This document shows, piece by piece, positions 54,702-62,931 of a DNA stretch of 64,000 nucleotides. The stretch's first letter is position 1; each line of letters starts with the position of its first letter. Source of the stretch: Streptomyces sp. Ncost-T10-10d (GTDB lineage Bacteria; Actinomycetota; Actinomycetes; Streptomycetales; Streptomycetaceae); assembly GCF_900091955.1 (NCBI RefSeq), contig NZ_FMDF01000182.1, positions 186,001 through 250,000 of the forward strand, written 5' to 3'. A model generated the notes under the pieces. It had not been told where the DNA came from and made no database searches. It saw only the letters and a program-made list of their open reading frames with translations. Made by a program: the position numbers and the translations under genes.

Positions 54702-57271
54702 CCAGTACTTCGCGCACGTTGCCGGTGACCGACCTCTCCCTCGTGGTGCTCATCGGAGCCAGCGGTTCCGGCAAGTCCACCTTCGCCCGTAAGCACTTCA
54801 AGCCCACGGAGATCGTCTCCTCGGACTTCTGCCGTGGCCTGGTCGCCGACGACGAGAACGACCAGAGCGCCAGCCGTGACGCCTTCGACGTCCTCCACTA
54901 CATCGTGGGCAAGCGGCTCGCCGCCGGGCGGCTGACCGTCGTGGACGCCACCAGCGTCCAGTCCGAGAGCCGCAAGCAACTGGTCCAGCTGGCCAGGAGC
55001 CACGACGTGCTGCCCATCGCGATCGTTCTCGACCTGCCCGAAGAGGTCTGCATCGCGCGCAACGCGGCCCGCCCCGACCGCGCCGACATGCCGCGCCACG
55101 TCATCCAGCGCCACCGCCGCGAACTGCGCCGTTCGTTGCGCGGCCTGGAGCGCGAGGGCTTCCGCAAGGTGCACATTCTGCACACCGAGGAGGAGGCGGA
55201 GCGCGCCGAAGTGGTGCTGGAGCGTCGCTACAACGACCTCCGCCACCTCACCGGACCCTTCGACATCATCGGCGACATCCACGGCTGCAGTTCCGAACTG
55301 GAGGCCCTGCTCGGCAAGCTCGGCTACATCGACGGCACGCACCCCGAAGGGCGTACGGCGGTCTTCGTCGGCGACCTCGTGGACCGCGGCCCCGACAGCC
55401 CCGGGGTACTGCGCCGCGTCATGTCCATGGTGTCGGCGGGCAACGCCCTGTGCGTGCCGGGCAACCACGAGAACAAGCTCGGCCGCTACCTCAAGGGACG
55501 CAAGGTCCAGCACACCCATGGACTCGCCGAGACCATCGAGCAGTTGGAGCGGGAGGACGAGAAGGATCCTGCCTTCCGCGAGCAGGTGCGGGAGTTCATC
55601 GACGGGCTCGTCAGCCACTACGTGCTCGACGAGGGCAAGCTCGTCGTCTGTCACGCCGGGCTGCCCGAGAAGTACCACGGGCGCACCTCCGGGCGGGTCC
55701 GCTCGCACGCGCTGTACGGGGACACCACCGGTGAGACCGACGAGTTCGGCCTGCCCGTGCGCTACCCGTGGGCGGAGGAGTACCGCGGCCGTGCCGCTGT
55801 GGTCTACGGCCACACCCCGGTGCCCAACACCTCCTGGGTCAACAACACCATCTGCCTGGACACCGGTGCGGTCTTCGGCGGGAAGATGACCGCGCTGCGC
55901 TGGCCGGAGCGCGAGCTCGTCGACGTACCGGCCGAGAAGGTCTGGTACCAGCCGGCCAAGCCGCTGACCACCGAGGCGCCCGGGGGGAGGGAGGGCAGGC
56001 CGCTGGACCTCGCCGATGTGCACGGCCGTCGGACCGTGGAGACCCGGCACATGGGCCGCATCTCGGTCCGCGAGGAGAACGCCGCGGCGGCGCTCGAAGT
56101 CATGAGCCGGTTCGCCGTCGACCCGCGGCTGCTCGGCTACCTCCCGCCGACCATGGCGCCCACCGCCACCTCGCACGAGGACGGCTACCTGGAGCACCCG
56201 GCGGAGGCCTTCGCCCAGTACCGGGCGGACGGTGTCACCAAGGTCGTGTGCGAGGAGAAGCACATGGGCTCGCGTGCGGTGGCGCTGGTCTGCCGGGACG
56301 CGAACACCGCCCGTGAGAGGTTCGGCGCAGGGGGAACCTCCCACCCTTCCGGCGGCGAAGGAGGTCCGACCGGGGCGCTCTACACCCGCACCGGAAGGCC
56401 GTTCCTCGACGACGTCGCACTGACCGAGGTGATCCTCGGCAGGTTGCGCACCGCCGTCACCGCCGCCGGACTCTGGGAGGAGTGGGACACCGACTGGGTG
56501 CTGCTCGACGCCGAGCTGATGCCGTGGTCTCTCAAGGCGGCCGGGCTGCTGCGCTCGCAGTATGCCGCGGTCGGTGCCGCATCCGGGGCGGTCTTCCCGG
56601 AGGCCAACGCGGCCCTCGCGGCAGCGGTGGCCCGTGGGGTGGACGTGGGCGCGCTCGCGGACCGCCAGCAGGGACGGGCCGCGGACGCGACCGCGTTCAC
56701 CGAGGCGTATCGCCGCTACTGCTGGAGCACCCAGGGCCTGGACGGGGTGCGGCTCGCGCCGTTCCAGATCCTCGCCGTGCAGGGCCGCTCGCTGGCCTCC
56801 GTACCGCACGACGAGCAGCTGGCCTGGCTCGACCGGCTGGTCGAGCACGATCCGACCGGGCTGCTCCAGGTCACCCGCAGGCTCGTCGTCGACACCGGTG
56901 ACGAGGCGTCGGTGAGCTCCGGCATCGACTGGTGGCTGGAGATGACCGGCCGCGGTGGCGAAGGCATGGTCGTCAAGCCGCTTGCCGCGCTCGTACGGGA
57001 CGGCAAGGGCAGGCTGGTCCAGCCGGGCATCAAGGTGCGCGGCCGGGAGTACCTCCGGATCATCTACGGCCCCGAGTACACCCGCCCGGAGAACCTGGAG
57101 CGGCTGCGCGGCCGGTTCCTCGGCCACAAGCGGTCGTTGGCGCTCCGGGAGTACGCGCTGGGGCTCGAAGCGCTGGACCGGCTGGCCGACGGGGAGCCGT
57201 TGTGGCGGGTCCACGAGGCGGTGTTCGCGGTGCTGGCCCTGGAGTCGGAGCCGGTCGACCCGCGGCTGTAG
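54698..57271 (+). CDS. pnkp: Polynucleotide kinase-phosphatase-ligase Pnkp
   Basis: 857 residues, three enzymes in one. Kinase: P-loop GASGSGKST at 20-28, and the RNA 5'-OH kinase domain to about residue 180. Phosphatase: a metallo-phosphoesterase with GDIHGC, GDLVDRGPDS, GNHE and CHAG motifs (about 188-430), removing 2',3'-cyclic and 3' phosphates. Ligase: a nucleotidyltransferase (about 480-857) with the nucleophile K521 in an EEKHMGSRA motif. A Gly-rich insert, absent from the catalytic motifs, lies near residues 535-565. With Hen1 it heals and seals tRNAs cut by ribotoxins. The start overlaps the hen1 stop by four bases, so the two make one complex. Confidence 0.94.
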   Translation: MTSTSRTLPVTDLSLVVLIGASGSGKSTFARKHFKPTEIVSSDFCRGLVADDENDQSASRDAFDVLHYIVGKRLAAGRLTVVDATSVQSESRKQLVQLARSHDVLPIAIVLDLPEEVCIARNAARPDRADMPRHVIQRHRRELRRSLRGLEREGFRKVHILHTEEEAERAEVVLERRYNDLRHLTGPFDIIGDIHGCSSELEALLGKLGYIDGTHPEGRTAVFVGDLVDRGPDSPGVLRRVMSMVSAGNALCVPGNHENKLGRYLKGRKVQHTHGLAETIEQLEREDEKDPAFREQVREFIDGLVSHYVLDEGKLVVCHAGLPEKYHGRTSGRVRSHALYGDTTGETDEFGLPVRYPWAEEYRGRAAVVYGHTPVPNTSWVNNTICLDTGAVFGGKMTALRWPERELVDVPAEKVWYQPAKPLTTEAPGGREGRPLDLADVHGRRTVETRHMGRISVREENAAAALEVMSRFAVDPRLLGYLPPTMAPTATSHEDGYLEHPAEAFAQYRADGVTKVVCEEKHMGSRAVALVCRDANTARERFGAGGTSHPSGGEGGPTGALYTRTGRPFLDDVALTEVILGRLRTAVTAAGLWEEWDTDWVLLDAELMPWSLKAAGLLRSQYAAVGAASGAVFPEANAALAAAVARGVDVGALADRQQGRAADATAFTEAYRRYCWSTQGLDGVRLAPFQILAVQGRSLASVPHDEQLAWLDRLVEHDPTGLLQVTRRLVVDTGDEASVSSGIDWWLEMTGRGGEGMVVKPLAALVRDGKGRLVQPGIKVRGREYLRIIYGPEYTRPENLERLRGRFLGHKRSLALREYALGLEALDRLADGEPLWRVHEAVFAVLALESEPVDPRL

Positions 57272-57363
57272 ACAGTGGTGCCGGCGGGCTTTGCGATGAG
57301 ATCAACGGAAAACCGCTGGCGATTCGCCGGGTGAACGGCGCTCCGCACGGTGAGGATGGATGC

Positions 57364-58596
57364 ATGGGATTCCATGTCGACTCCGAGGCCGGGCGGCTGC
57401 GCCGCGTCATCCTGCACCGCCCCGATCTTGAGCTGAAGCGGCTCACCCCCGGCAACAAGGACGCGCTCCTTTTCGACGACGTGCTCTGGGTGCGCCGCGC
57501 CCGCCAGGAGCACGACGGCTTCGCGGACGTGCTGCGCGACCGAGGCGTGGAGGTGCACCTCTTCGGCGATCTGCTGCGTGAGTCGCTGGAGATCCCGGTG
57601 GCCAGGCGGCTCGTCCTGGACCGGGTCTTCGGCGAGAAGGAGTACGGCCCGCTCGCCACCGAGCATCTGCGGGCCGCCTTCGAGGAGTTGCCCAGCGCCG
57701 AGCTGGCCGAGGCGCTGGTCGGCGGGATGACCAAGCGGGAGTTCCTGGAGCGGCACCGCGAGCCGACTTCCGTCCGCTTCCACGTCATGGACCTGGACGA
57801 CTTCCTGCTCGGCCCGCTGCCGAACCATCTCTTCACCCGGGACACCTCGGCCTGGATATACGACGGGGTGTCGATCAACGCGATGCGCTGGCCGGCCCGG
57901 CAGCGCGAGACCGTCCACTTCGAGGCGATCTACCGCCACCACCCCCTCTTCACCGGCCCCGACGCAGGCGTCTTCCATCACTGGTCCGAGGGGCAGGACG
58001 ACTATCCCTCCACCATCGAAGGCGGCGACGTACTGGTCATCGGCCACGGCGCCGTACTCATCGGGATGAGCGAGCGCACCACCCCGCAGGCGGTGGAGAT
58101 GCTGGCCCGTGGACTGTTCGACGCCGGCTCGGCGCACACGATCGTGGCGCTCGACATGCCCAAGCGCAGGGAGTTCATGCACCTCGACACGGTCATGACG
58201 ATGATCGACGGCGACACCTTCACCAAGTACGCGGGCCTGGGCATGCTCCGCTCGTACACCATCCAGCCCGGTGAAGGGCCGAGGGACCTGAAGGTCACCG
58301 ACCATCCGCCCGAGCACATGCACGACGCGATCGCGCACGCCCTGGGCCTGGACTCGATCCGGGTCCTCACAGCCGCCCAGGATGTGCGCGCCGCCCAGCG
58401 CGAGCAGTGGGACGACGGCTGCAATGTGCTGGCCGTCGAGCCAGGCGTCGTCGTCGCGTACGAGCGCAACGCCACCACGAATACCTATCTCCGCAAGGAG
58501 GGCATCGAGGTCATAGAGATCCGCGGCAGCGAACTCGGCCGGGGCAGGGGCGGCCCCCGCTGCATGAGCTGCCCCGTGGTGCGTGATCCGGTGTAG
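57364..58596 (+). CDS. arcA: Arginine deiminase
   Basis: 410 residues; ATG 57364 with a GTGAGGATGG ribosome site. The arginine deiminase fold is clear: N-terminal VDSEAGRLRRVILHRPDLEL, LFTRDTS near residue 157 for substrate binding, EGGDVLVIG near 219, and a C-terminal GGPRCMSCP with catalytic C400. It converts arginine to citrulline and ammonia. It is followed by a carbamoyltransferase gene, but no carbamate kinase gene is in the window, so the energy-yielding third step must come from elsewhere or the pathway serves ammonia or pH needs. Confidence 0.93.
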   Translation: MGFHVDSEAGRLRRVILHRPDLELKRLTPGNKDALLFDDVLWVRRARQEHDGFADVLRDRGVEVHLFGDLLRESLEIPVARRLVLDRVFGEKEYGPLATEHLRAAFEELPSAELAEALVGGMTKREFLERHREPTSVRFHVMDLDDFLLGPLPNHLFTRDTSAWIYDGVSINAMRWPARQRETVHFEAIYRHHPLFTGPDAGVFHHWSEGQDDYPSTIEGGDVLVIGHGAVLIGMSERTTPQAVEMLARGLFDAGSAHTIVALDMPKRREFMHLDTVMTMIDGDTFTKYAGLGMLRSYTIQPGEGPRDLKVTDHPPEHMHDAIAHALGLDSIRVLTAAQDVRAAQREQWDDGCNVLAVEPGVVVAYERNATTNTYLRKEGIEVIEIRGSELGRGRGGPRCMSCPVVRDPV

Positions 58597-58774
58597 CGGC
58601 GCACGACCTGGTGCAGCGGTGCGCGACACGGCGCAAGGAAAGAAACTCCGCACGAAGAGTCTCCGCACAGGAGTCGGCGTGCGAGGCAAGAGCCTCCGTA
58701 TAGCGATGCAATGCTTCGTATAGACTTCCAGGGTCGCTGTATGCACGATCCTCATCCGACCCAGGAGCAGTCCC
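58597..58774. promoter_or_regulatory. Upstream region of the carbamoyltransferase gene
   Basis: 178 bp with two imperfect copies of a 17-base GC-rich unit (58593-58609 and 58613-58629) and two CGTATAG copies 20 bp apart (58697 and 58717). The spacing and ATGCA motifs between them suit an arginine-repressor type site or promoter, but the match is weak. Confidence 0.3.
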
Positions 58775-59782
58775 ATGGCCATAGACCTCGCAGGCCGCCA
58801 CTTCCTCAAGGAGCTGGACTTCACGGCCGAGGAGTTCCGCGGCCTGATCGACCTCGCGGCCGAGCTCAAGGCCGCCAAGAAATCGGGGACCGAGGTGCAG
58901 CGGCTGCGCGGCAAGAACATCGCGCTCATCTTCGAGAAGACCTCGACCCGCACCCGCTGCGCCTTCGAGGTGGCGGCCGCGGATCAGGGTGCGTCCACGA
59001 CATATCTCGACCCCTCGGGCTCGCAGCTGGGGCACAAGGAGTCGGTGAAGGACACGGCCCGCGTCCTCGGTCGGATGTTCGACGGCATCGAGTACCGCGG
59101 TGACAGCCAGATGGCCGTCGAGGAGCTGGCTGCGCACGGCGGCGTTCCGGTCTTCAACGGACTCACCGACGACTGGCACCCGACCCAGATGCTCGCCGAC
59201 GTCCTCACCATGGCCGAGCACAGCGAGAAGCCGCTGGAGCGGATCGCCTTCGCCTACCTCGGTGACGCCCGCTTCAACATGGGTAACTCCTACCTGGTCA
59301 CCGGCGCCCTGCTGGGCATGGATGTGCGGATCGTCGCGCCGAAGTCGTACTGGCCGGCCGAGGAGATCATCACCGAGGCCCGCACGCTGGCCGAGGCCAG
59401 CGGTGCGACGGTCACTCTCACCGAGGACATCGCCGAGGGCGTCAAGGGCGCGGACTTCGTCGCCACCGATGTCTGGGTCTCCATGGGTGAGCCCAAGGAG
59501 GTCTGGGGCGAGCGCATCGAGGCGCTCGCGCCGTACGCCGTGACCATGGACGTCCTGCGCGCCACCGGCAATGCGGACGTGAAGTTCCTGCACTGCCTCC
59601 CGGCCTTCCACGACCTCGGCACCAAGGTCGGGCGGGAGATCGAGGCCGCCCATGGGCTGACGGAGCTGGAGGTCACCGACGAGGTCTTCGAGTCCACGCA
59701 CTCGGTCGTCTTCGACGAGGCCGAGAACCGGATGCATACGATCAAGGCCATTCTGGTGGCAACCCTGGCGGCCGCAAGCTGA
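58775..59782 (+). CDS. argF: Ornithine carbamoyltransferase (ArcB/ArgF type)
   Basis: 335 residues. Carbamoyl phosphate binding motif STRTRCAFE near residue 56-64, ornithine motif FLHCLPAFHD near residue 270, and DVWVSMGE near residue 233. Next to arginine deiminase it should act catabolically (citrulline to ornithine and carbamoyl phosphate), although the same fold can run the anabolic way. The ATG at 58775 follows CAGGAG. It is separated from arcA by 178 bp, so it may have its own promoter. Confidence 0.92.
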   Translation: MAIDLAGRHFLKELDFTAEEFRGLIDLAAELKAAKKSGTEVQRLRGKNIALIFEKTSTRTRCAFEVAAADQGASTTYLDPSGSQLGHKESVKDTARVLGRMFDGIEYRGDSQMAVEELAAHGGVPVFNGLTDDWHPTQMLADVLTMAEHSEKPLERIAFAYLGDARFNMGNSYLVTGALLGMDVRIVAPKSYWPAEEIITEARTLAEASGATVTLTEDIAEGVKGADFVATDVWVSMGEPKEVWGERIEALAPYAVTMDVLRATGNADVKFLHCLPAFHDLGTKVGREIEAAHGLTELEVTDEVFESTHSVVFDEAENRMHTIKAILVATLAAAS

Positions 59783-59786
59783 ACGC

Positions 59787-59800
59787 TGCATGACCATGCA
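59787..59800. promoter_or_regulatory. TGCATG-CATGCA palindrome
   Basis: A perfect 6-2-6 inverted repeat four bases after the argF stop and upstream of a TAATAT box (59831-59836) and a leader hairpin before the permease gene. The half-sites resemble ARG boxes described in Streptomyces, so it may bind an ArgR-type regulator of the permease. Confidence 0.4.
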
Positions 59801-59848
59801 CCCGATTGGGTGAACATGCGCGAAGGCGACTAATATGTTGTCTCTTGG

Positions 59849-59878
59849 TGGGGTTCGAGCTCGCACGCTCGAACCCCA
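59849..59878 (+). terminator. Hairpin with T run between argF and permease
   Basis: Arms 59849-59859 and 59868-59878 pair perfectly over 11 bp with an 8-base loop, followed by TTTT. It can end argF transcription; because a possible promoter lies just before it, it might also work as an attenuator in the permease leader. Confidence 0.75.
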
Positions 59879-59968
59879 TTTTCGTGTGTGTCACCAGAGC
59901 TCGGAGCTCCCCCACAAGGCCCCGGGTGCACATCCCCCACATGCTTCACCAGAGAAGAGACCATCCCC

Positions 59969-61411
59969 GTGAGTCCGCTGCGCCCACCGAGCTTCCCGCG
60001 CCCTTCCGGGCCACGCGTCAAGAGCCCCCACCAGCTGATCGCCGAGTCCGGCGCCGACCTGGAGGGGCACGGCCTCAAGCGCACCATGGGACTCTTCCAG
60101 CTGGTGTGCTTCGGTGTCGGCGCCGTCGTCGGCACCGGCATCTTCGTCGGTCTCTCCGACAGCGTCGCCGAGGCGGGCCCTGCGGTCGTGCTGTCCTTCG
60201 TGCTCGCCGCGATCACCTGCATCTTCACCGCGTTCTCCTTCGCCGAGCTGGGCAGCGCGATCCCGGTGTCCGGCAGCTCGTACTCCTTCGCCTACGCGAC
60301 CCTCGGCGAACGCATCGCGTTCCTCGTCGGCTGGTGTCTGCTGCTGGAGTACGGGGTCTCGGTCTCCGCGGTGGCCGTCGGCTGGAGCCAGTACGTCAAT
60401 GAGCTGCTGAACAGTTTGTTCGGCCGGCAGCTGCCTGAGGCCCTCTCGGCGGGGCCCGGCGACGGCGGAGTGATCAATCTGCCCGCGGTCCTGGTGGTCA
60501 TGATGGCCGCCACCCTGCTGGTGCGCGGCGTCCGGGAGAGTGCGGGGGCCACCACCGCGATGGCGGTCCTCAAGATCGCCATTCTGATCATGTTCTGCGT
60601 CATCGCCTTCACGGCCTTCGAGCACGGGAATCTCACGCCGTTCGTCGCCCACGGGGCGGGCGGGGTCACCGCCGGTGCGTCGCTGGCCTTCTTCTCGTAC
60701 ATCGGCTTCGACGCCATCACCACCGCGGGCGAAGAGGTCAAGAACCCGCGGCGGAACATCCCGATCGCGATCATGGTCTGCATCGGCGTGGTCACCCTGC
60801 TCTACTGCGCCGTTGCGCTCGCGGCCATCGGTGCCCTCGGCCCGGAGGCCGTCGCCGACAAGCCGGCCGCGCTCTCGATCGTCGTCGACCAGGTCACCGA
60901 CTCGACCGTCGGCGGTGGAATCATCGCTTTCGGAGCGGTCGTCGCGATCGCATCCGTCGTGCTCGCGGTGATGTACGGGCAGACCCGCATCCTGATGTCG
61001 ATGTCCCGAGACGGTCTGATCCCGCGGGTCTTCGAGCGGGTCTCGCCGCGGACGGCGACGCCGGTCGCGAACACCTGGATCGTGGCGGTCGTCTTCGCGA
61101 TCCCGGCGGCCTTCTCGTCGCTCGACGTGGTGGTGAATCTGACGACCATCGGCACGCTGGGCACCATGGTCGCGGTGAACATCGCGGTGATCGTGCTGCG
61201 CCGTCGAAACCCGGAGGTGACGGGCTCGTTCCGGGTGCCGCTCTACCCGGTGAGCCCGCTCCTGGGCGTCGTTTTCTGCCTCTATCTGATGTACGGGACG
61301 GGCTGGGCGACCTGGGTGCAGTTCGCCGCCTTCCTGATCGTCGGTGCGGCGGTGTACGCCTTCTACGGCCGCAGCCGTTCCCGGCTGGCCGCTGCCGACG
61401 CGGGTCGATGA
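59969..61411 (+). CDS. Amino acid permease (APC superfamily, CAT-like)
   Basis: 480 residues from a GTG at 59969. After a 45-residue basic lead come 12 or so membrane helices, the first with the APC signature GVGAVVGTGIFVGLSD. A FSYIGFDAITTAGEEVKNP motif in helix 6 is typical of cationic amino acid transporters (YfnA/CAT group). Its place after arginine deiminase and ornithine carbamoyltransferase suggests arginine uptake or arginine/ornithine exchange, but specificity is not proven. It ends 29 bp from a convergent gene. Confidence 0.9.
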   Translation: MSPLRPPSFPRPSGPRVKSPHQLIAESGADLEGHGLKRTMGLFQLVCFGVGAVVGTGIFVGLSDSVAEAGPAVVLSFVLAAITCIFTAFSFAELGSAIPVSGSSYSFAYATLGERIAFLVGWCLLLEYGVSVSAVAVGWSQYVNELLNSLFGRQLPEALSAGPGDGGVINLPAVLVVMMAATLLVRGVRESAGATTAMAVLKIAILIMFCVIAFTAFEHGNLTPFVAHGAGGVTAGASLAFFSYIGFDAITTAGEEVKNPRRNIPIAIMVCIGVVTLLYCAVALAAIGALGPEAVADKPAALSIVVDQVTDSTVGGGIIAFGAVVAIASVVLAVMYGQTRILMSMSRDGLIPRVFERVSPRTATPVANTWIVAVVFAIPAAFSSLDVVVNLTTIGTLGTMVAVNIAVIVLRRRNPEVTGSFRVPLYPVSPLLGVVFCLYLMYGTGWATWVQFAAFLIVGAAVYAFYGRSRSRLAAADAGR

Positions 61412-61440
61412 GGGCGGCCGGTCGGCGCCGAGATGTCCGG

Positions 61441-61995
61441 TCAGCTCCGAGGCGCACGGGACGGCAGGGTGAACCACACCGCCTTGCCGTGCTCCGTCGT
61501 GCGGTGACCGCAGGACGAGCTGAGCGTACGGATCAGCAGCAGACCCCGGCCGTGTTCCTGCCAGGGGTCCGGCGCACTGCCGGGCTCAGGATGGGAGAGA
61601 TCGCCCGGCGGCGCCGGGTCGCGGTCGTGCACCTCCACCTGGCAGCCGGTCGGCAGGAGCTCCACCACCAGCTCGATGGGTTCGTCGCTGCGGGTGTGCT
61701 CCACGGCGTTGGCGACCAGTTCGGCGGTGAGGAGCTCGGCGGTATCGGAATCGGCCGGTGCTTCGATGTCCGCCAGTGCCGTACGGATCAGGGCGCGGGC
61801 GACCGGTACGGCCACCGTCGAATGCGGCAGGGCTATCCGCCAGGAGGCGGGGAGGGGGACATCGGAGGGCACAGCACGGTTTCCGTTCCGGAGTTCACGA
61901 ACTTTCTGGAAGTCAAGACTTCTCGGTTTCAACCTTACGAATTGCAACGGCACAGGCAAGGGACCGCCGACCGGTACGAAGGGGACGTTCGGCAC
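61441..61995 (-). CDS. Anti-sigma-like ATP-binding protein (HATPase_c_2)
   Basis: 184 residues at most. It is an RsbW/SpoIIAB-type ATP-binding domain: N-box LLTAELVANAVEH near residue 87-99 and a DHGRG-like HGRGLLLI G-box near 147-154. Streptomyces have dozens of such genes that act as anti-sigma factors or serine kinases toward anti-anti-sigma factors. The GTG at 61995 has a weak site; a downstream GTG (61872) would still include the whole domain. No partner sigma or anti-anti-sigma gene is beside it. Confidence 0.82.
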   Translation of the reverse strand: MPNVPFVPVGGPLPVPLQFVRLKPRSLDFQKVRELRNGNRAVPSDVPLPASWRIALPHSTVAVPVARALIRTALADIEAPADSDTAELLTAELVANAVEHTRSDEPIELVVELLPTGCQVEVHDRDPAPPGDLSHPEPGSAPDPWQEHGRGLLLIRTLSSSCGHRTTEHGKAVWFTLPSRAPRS

Positions 61996-62025
61996 TGAGT
62001 TCTCACGCTCCGCCTATTGCGTGCT

Positions 62026-62041
62026 CGTGACGAGAGTCACG
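62026..62041. promoter_or_regulatory. CGTGAC-GTCACG inverted repeat
   Basis: A perfect 6-4-6 inverted repeat in the divergent region between the anti-sigma-like gene and the enoyl-CoA hydratase operon, with a GATAAG box just downstream. A candidate operator (for example for a TetR-type regulator). Confidence 0.4.
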
Positions 62042-62099
62042 TACGAGTGATAAGTTCGTTCGCAGGTAGCAGCCCGACGGCTGAAGGGGAGCCCCCTCG

Positions 62100-62927
62100 A
62101 TGAGCCCGTTTCCCAGCTCCGCCCCCCATACGGATGACTGGCGCCATCTGCGGCTGACGACGGACGACGGAGTTGCCACCGTCACCCTCGCCCGCCCCGA
62201 GAAACTCAACGCTCTCACCTTCGGTGCCTACGCCGACCTGCGCGACCTGCTTGCCGAACTGTCCCGCGAACGCACAGTGCGCGCTCTGGTGCTCGCGGGG
62301 GAGGGCCGCGGTTTCTGCTCAGGCGGAGATGTCGACGACATCATCGGCGCGACACTCGCCATGGACACCGCCCAGCTCCTCGATTTCAACCGCATGACCG
62401 GGCAGGTGGTGCGGGCCCTACGTGAAACCCCCTTCCCCGTCATCGCCGCCGTACACGGCGTGGCCGCAGGTGCCGGCGCGGTTCTTGCGCTGGCCGCCGA
62501 CTTCCGGATCGCCGATCCGTCCGCCCGCTTCGCCTTCCTCTTCACCAAGGTCGGTCTCTCCGGCGGCGACATGGGCGCCGCCTATCTGTTGCCGCGCGTC
62601 GTCGGCCTCGGCCATGCCACCCGGCTGCTGATGCTCGGCGAACAGGTTCGCGCACCCGAAGCGGAACGGATCGGACTGATCAGCGAGCTGACCGAGGAGG
62701 GCCAGGCGGATGTGCGCGCGGCAGCGCTCGCCCGCCGCCTCGCCGACGGACCGGCCCTCGCCCTCGCCCAGACCAAGGCGCTGCTCACCGCCGAACTCGA
62801 CATGCCGCTCGCTGCCGCGGTCGAGATGGACGCCGCGACCCAGGCCCTGCTGATGCACGGTGACGACTACGCCGAATTCCACGCCGCCTTCACCGAGAAG
62901 CGGCCGCCGAAGTGGCAAGGCCGGTAG
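62100..62927 (+). CDS. Enoyl-CoA hydratase/isomerase family protein
   Basis: 275 residues, ATG with an AAGGGGAG ribosome site. Crotonase fold: RPEKLNALTF near residue 32-41, oxyanion-hole block EGRGFCSGGDVDD near residue 69-81, and HGVAAGAGAVLALAADFRIA near 119-138. An acidic residue expected in the active site is present (TKVGLSGGDMG loop). It lies 4 bp before the flavin hydroxylase gene, which suggests an aromatic acyl-CoA pathway. Confidence 0.9.
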   Translation: MSPFPSSAPHTDDWRHLRLTTDDGVATVTLARPEKLNALTFGAYADLRDLLAELSRERTVRALVLAGEGRGFCSGGDVDDIIGATLAMDTAQLLDFNRMTGQVVRALRETPFPVIAAVHGVAAGAGAVLALAADFRIADPSARFAFLFTKVGLSGGDMGAAYLLPRVVGLGHATRLLMLGEQVRAPEAERIGLISELTEEGQADVRAAALARRLADGPALALAQTKALLTAELDMPLAAAVEMDAATQALLMHGDDYAEFHAAFTEKRPPKWQGR

Positions 62928-62931
62928 CACG

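Noticed and set aside
54260..57214. 984-codon minus-strand open frame
   Set aside because: Antisense to Pnkp and the end of Hen1.
59849..59878. Possible tRNA T-arm (GGTTCGA-like bases)
   Set aside because: The sequence is a simple hairpin with T run; no acceptor, D or anticodon arms can be drawn around it.
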